From positions 1 through 16,088 of the forward strand of contig JAUYUF010000271.1 of the NCBI GenBank assembly GCA_030694835.1: a stretch of 16,088 bases of DNA, given 5' to 3'. Source of the DNA: Flavobacteriaceae bacterium (lineage in GTDB: Bacteria > Bacteroidota > Bacteroidia > Flavobacteriales > Flavobacteriaceae). Positions 13,349 to 16,088 of this stretch are shown piece by piece. The notes beneath the pieces are model-generated. The model saw only the letters and a program-made list of their open reading frames with translations. It made no database searches and was not told where the DNA came from. Both the position numbers and the translations under genes were made by a program. Position 1 is the first letter of the stretch; every line of letters begins with the position of its first letter.

Positions 13349-14395
13349 ATTAACACTTCAAAAAAAATACTTATTGCTCCACTTAATTGGGGATTAGGTC
13401 ATGCCACTCGCTGTATTCCTATTATTACTTCATTATTAGAAAATGATTTTGAACCTATTTTAGCTTCTGATGGTGATGCTTTAACATTATTACAACTAGA
13501 ATTTCCGTATTTAAAAAGTTTTGTATTGCCGTCTTATAATATTACTTATCCAAAAAATGGAAATGTGCAATGGCATTTAATGAAGCAAATACCGCATATT
13601 TTAAAAACGATAAAAACTGAACATAGTTTAATCCAAGAAATCATCCAAAAAGAAAATATTGATGGGATTATTTCTGATAATCGATTTGGAGTTTGGAGTG
13701 AATCAGTCCCATCAGTTTATATCACTCATCAAATAAAAGTTTTATCAGGATTGACTACTTTTTTATCGTCCTATTTTCATCATAAAATCCTCCATAAATT
13801 TGGTGAATGCTGGATTCCTGACTCTCCTTTACAAAATTTAGCGGGAAAATTAGCATCTAAAAATGGATTAAAAATTCCGATAAAATATATCGGGTCTATC
13901 AGTCGATTGAAATATCAAAAACTACCTATAGAATATGATATCTGTGTTTTGTTGTCTGGTCCAGAACCACAACGAACTGTTTTGGAAAATATACTTCTAA
14001 ATGAATTTCAAGCCTATAAAGGAAGTATTTGTTTTATCCGCGGAGTAATTTCTGATACTGCAGCATTTAAATCAAAATTACCTTTTACTTTTTTTAATTA
14101 TTTAACCACACAAGATCTCAATAATATCATCAATCAATCTGAATTAATTATTGCGCGTTCAGGGTATTCTACTATTTTAGATTTAGCTTGCTTGGGTAAA
14201 AAAGCTTTTTTTATCCCTACACCCGGACAAACAGAACAAGAATATTTAGCTAAAAACTTTAAATTAAAAGGAATCGCACCTTTTTGTAAGCAACCAGAAT
14301 TTAAGCTGCAAAAGTTGGATGTACTAAAAAATTACAGTGGTTTTACAGTTCAAGAAAATCAAATAAATCCTAGTTTATTTAATTTATTTACTTAG
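13349..14395 (+). CDS. MurG-like (GT-B) glycosyltransferase with apparent AUU start codon
   Basis: Predicted GT-B glycosyltransferase using a nucleotide sugar. The N-terminal acceptor-side motif NWGLGHATR (13-21, the G-x-G-H loop of MurG-like enzymes) and the C-terminal donor-site region RSGYSTILDL (270-279) to PTPGQTEQEY (290-299) are both clear. The frame is open from a TAG at 13340-13342, and KKILIAPLNWGLGH must belong to the protein, yet no ATG, GTG or TTG lies between that stop and this motif. ATT at 13349 followed by AAC ACT TCA AAA AAA gives a natural N-terminus (M)NTSKKILIAP, suggesting an ATG changed to ATT. The first in-frame TTG (13526) and ATG (13580) would delete the motif. Total length is 348 residues. 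Its stop overlaps the convergent kinase stop by 4 bp. The acceptor is unknown. Confidence 0.8.
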   Translation: MNTSKKILIAPLNWGLGHATRCIPIITSLLENDFEPILASDGDALTLLQLEFPYLKSFVLPSYNITYPKNGNVQWHLMKQIPHILKTIKTEHSLIQEIIQKENIDGIISDNRFGVWSESVPSVYITHQIKVLSGLTTFLSSYFHHKILHKFGECWIPDSPLQNLAGKLASKNGLKIPIKYIGSISRLKYQKLPIEYDICVLLSGPEPQRTVLENILLNEFQAYKGSICFIRGVISDTAAFKSKLPFTFFNYLTTQDLNNIINQSELIIARSGYSTILDLACLGKKAFFIPTPGQTEQEYLAKNFKLKGIAPFCKQPEFKLQKLDVLKNYSGFTVQENQINPSLFNLFT

Positions 14396-15435
14396 TTACT
14401 TTTCTCAAGAGAAATGGTAAAAGTACTTCCAACGCCAAGCTCACTTTGAGCATTTACCGTTTCATGATGAGCTTCCATGATATGTTTTACAATTGATAAA
14501 CCTAAACCTGAACCACCTTGTTCTCTAGATCGACTTTGATCAACTCTATAAAATCGTTCAAAAATACGTGGTAAAGCTTCAGGTTTTATGCCTTCTCCAT
14601 TATCTTTAAAACTCACTTTAATTTTATTTCCTTCCGTTTGAATAGATACCACTACCCACCCATCTTGTTTGCCATATTTGATAGCGTTGACCAATAAATT
14701 AATCAATACTTGTTCCATTCGTTCTTGATCAGCATTTACCCAAATTGGGAATTCATAAGAATGATCAAAATGGAGATGAATATTTCTTTTTTTAGCTTTC
14801 ATTTCTAACAAATCAAATACATTTTGAATTAAGTTTACAATATCAAAAATTGAATAATTAAGTTTGAGTTCTTCAGATTCTAAACCGGCAATCAGCTCTA
14901 AATCTTTGGTAATATAAATCAAGCGCTCCACTCCTTTTCCGGCACGTTCTAGATATTTGGTGCGCACTTCTTTATTTTTAATAGCACCGTCTAATAAAGT
15001 TAAAATATAGCCCTGAACCGTAAATAAAGGCGTTTTTAATTCATGTGAAACATTACCCAAAAACTCACGTCTGTATTGTTCCCTTTCATTTAAAACATCA
15101 ACTTCTTGTCTTCTTTCATTAGCAAATTTTTGAACTTCACGAGAGAGTGATTCCATATCTGAAGGACCTTGCTCTTTATTATTTTCAGATAAATTAGGAT
15201 TTCCAATGCGTTCAAAAATACGTCCAATGCGTTTAAAAATTAATCGTTCTACTCTATATTGTATGATGATAAAGGATGATAAAAAAATGAGTATTGCAAA
15301 CTCAACAACAAAATCTACATGAATAGTTTCGTAGAAAAAATACATCAAGATTATCAGCATGATTGTGGTAAAAAAAGTCAACATTAAAGCTGAACCGAAT
15401 GAAAAACCGTATGATTTTTTAAACTTTATTTTCAT
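14392..15435 (-). CDS. Sensor histidine kinase, PhoR-type, with minimal periplasmic loop
   Basis: Membrane kinase of a two-component system, 347 residues. Two hydrophobic segments (about 11-34 and 42-60) are separated by only about seven residues, so there is no real periplasmic sensor domain. A linker with a coiled-coil look (about 92-125) leads to the HisKA H-box FLGNVSHELKTP with phospho-acceptor His131. The ATPase domain follows: N-box NLLVNAIKYG at 246-255, DNGEGI at 278-283, F-box IFERFYRVDQ at 291-300 and G2 box GGSGLGL at 307-313. The start ATG directly follows the response regulator TAA (TAA-ATG with no gap), so the two are translationally coupled. This order and architecture are common for PhoB/PhoR-like pairs in Flavobacteriia. 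A phosphate role is not shown by any neighbouring gene. Confidence 0.95.
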   Translation of the reverse strand: MKIKFKKSYGFSFGSALMLTFFTTIMLIILMYFFYETIHVDFVVEFAILIFLSSFIIIQYRVERLIFKRIGRIFERIGNPNLSENNKEQGPSDMESLSREVQKFANERRQEVDVLNEREQYRREFLGNVSHELKTPLFTVQGYILTLLDGAIKNKEVRTKYLERAGKGVERLIYITKDLELIAGLESEELKLNYSIFDIVNLIQNVFDLLEMKAKKRNIHLHFDHSYEFPIWVNADQERMEQVLINLLVNAIKYGKQDGWVVVSIQTEGNKIKVSFKDNGEGIKPEALPRIFERFYRVDQSRSREQGGSGLGLSIVKHIMEAHHETVNAQSELGVGSTFTISLEKSN

Positions 15436-16088
15436 TTATTCCGGAGTTATAAAACGATATCCAACACCTTTAATGGTAGCTACAAAATTATCGCCAATTT
15501 TTTCTCTTATTTTTCTGATATGAACATCAATAGTTCGTTCACCAACAATTACATCATTACCCCAAATGGTTTCTAGTATTTCATTTCTGTTAAAAATTCG
15601 TTCAGGATCAGATGCTAATAAGGCCAATAACTCAAATTCTTTTTTAGGAAAATCAATTAAAGTATTGTTAATACTCACTTGGTAACTTTCTTTGTTGATG
15701 ATTAAATTGCCAAACGATAAAATGTTTTTATTATTATTTTTTAATGACACTCTACGCAACAAGGCTTTAACTTTGCTCACCAATATTTTTGGTTTTATGG
15801 GTTTGGTAATATAATCATCGGCTCCGGCATCAAAGCCAGAAATTTGTGAATATTCTTCACTTCTTGCCGTAAAAAAAGCGATGAGTACATTTTCTAAACC
15901 GGGTAATTTTCGAAGTTTTTCACATGCTTCTAGACCATTCATTTCGGGCATCATCACATCCAATAAAATTAAATGTGGCACATGTTTTTGCGCTAAATTA
16001 AGTGCTTCTTTGCCATTGCTGGCTTTGTAAATAGTGTAACCCTCATATGATAAATTATATCCCACAATTTCGAGGATATCTGGCTCAT
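15436..16088 (-). CDS. OmpR/PhoB-family response regulator (N-terminus beyond window)
   Basis: DNA-binding partner of the adjacent kinase. The frame stays open to the right edge, where EPDILEIV precedes the GTG at 16065. This matches the usual receiver N-terminus, so that GTG is internal and a few more residues lie outside. Numbering from it, the phospho-acceptor is Asp36 in LILLDVMMPEMNG, with Thr66 in FFTAR and the conserved Lys88 in DDYITKP. The C-terminal winged helix (about 115-209) shows KEFELLALLASDP, the recognition-helix region GERTIDVHIRKIREKI and the closing GVGYRF. It is transcribed first, immediately before the kinase gene. Regulated genes are unknown. Confidence 0.95.
   Translation of the reverse strand, partial: EPDILEIVGYNLSYEGYTIYKASNGKEALNLAQKHVPHLILLDVMMPEMNGLEACEKLRKLPGLENVLIAFFTARSEEYSQISGFDAGADDYITKPIKPKILVSKVKALLRRVSLKNNNKNILSFGNLIINKESYQVSINNTLIDFPKKEFELLALLASDPERIFNRNEILETIWGNDVIVGERTIDVHIRKIREKIGDNFVATIKGVGYRFITPE

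Noticed and set aside
13360..13367. Frameshift at the A8 run to explain the missing glycosyltransferase start
   Set aside because: No suitable start codon exists in the other frames just upstream: the TTG at 13318 reaches a stop at 13351-13353 before the A run, and no ATG is nearby.
13526..13528. TTG at 13526 as start of the glycosyltransferase
   Set aside because: It would remove 59 residues including the G-x-G-H loop, which is clearly encoded in the same open frame upstream.
16063..16065. GTG at 16065 as response regulator start
   Set aside because: The frame continues to the window edge with EPDILEIV, typical of the receiver domain before this point.

Overview
The window reads as chromosome from a Flavobacteriia-type Bacteroidota. 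It is AT-rich, start codons lack Shine-Dalgarno sequences, signal peptides end in NAQ-like sites, promoter candidates resemble the Bacteroidota TAnnTTTG -7 box, and the gene content (rnpA, purD, PolB-like exonuclease, PhoB/PhoR-type pair) fits. Genus cannot be assigned from sequence alone. Both edges cut genes: the Fe-S gene at the left and the response regulator at the right.

Bases 1-8157 hold a respiratory region of two tandem paralogous modules. Each encodes, in the same order, an NrfC/PsrB-like periplasmic four-cluster Fe-S protein, an NrfD/PsrC-like membrane quinone-site protein, a signal-peptide plus beta-domain protein with a C-terminal membrane anchor, and a small monohaem cytochrome c. 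A third cytochrome domain follows, carried on a lipoprotein with a long Lys/Glu/Val-rich linker. Three intrinsic terminators follow the three cytochrome genes, so the region is probably three transcription units. Module 2 is complete and contains no molybdopterin or other catalytic subunit; the 5' part of module 1 is outside the window. The simplest reading is electron transfer between menaquinol, Fe-S clusters and cytochromes c, related to the NrfD/PsrC/alternative complex III families. Direction and terminal partner are unknown.

Bases 8192-12227 are a housekeeping run on the plus strand: rnpA, an uncharacterised protein with a nucleoside-phosphorylase-like C-terminus, a small PglC-type sugar-phosphate transferase and purD. 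Spacings of 43, 19 and 4 bp suggest co-transcription.

Bases 12228-16088 hold a minus-strand DEDDy 3'-5' exonuclease in repeat-rich intergenic DNA, a MurG-like glycosyltransferase whose only plausible start is a non-canonical AUU, and a minus-strand response regulator/histidine kinase pair joined by TAA-ATG. The most notable points are the duplicated module without a visible catalytic subunit, loss of one Fe-S cysteine in both Fe-S paralogues, divergence of the NrfD loop motif in module 2, and the AUU start.
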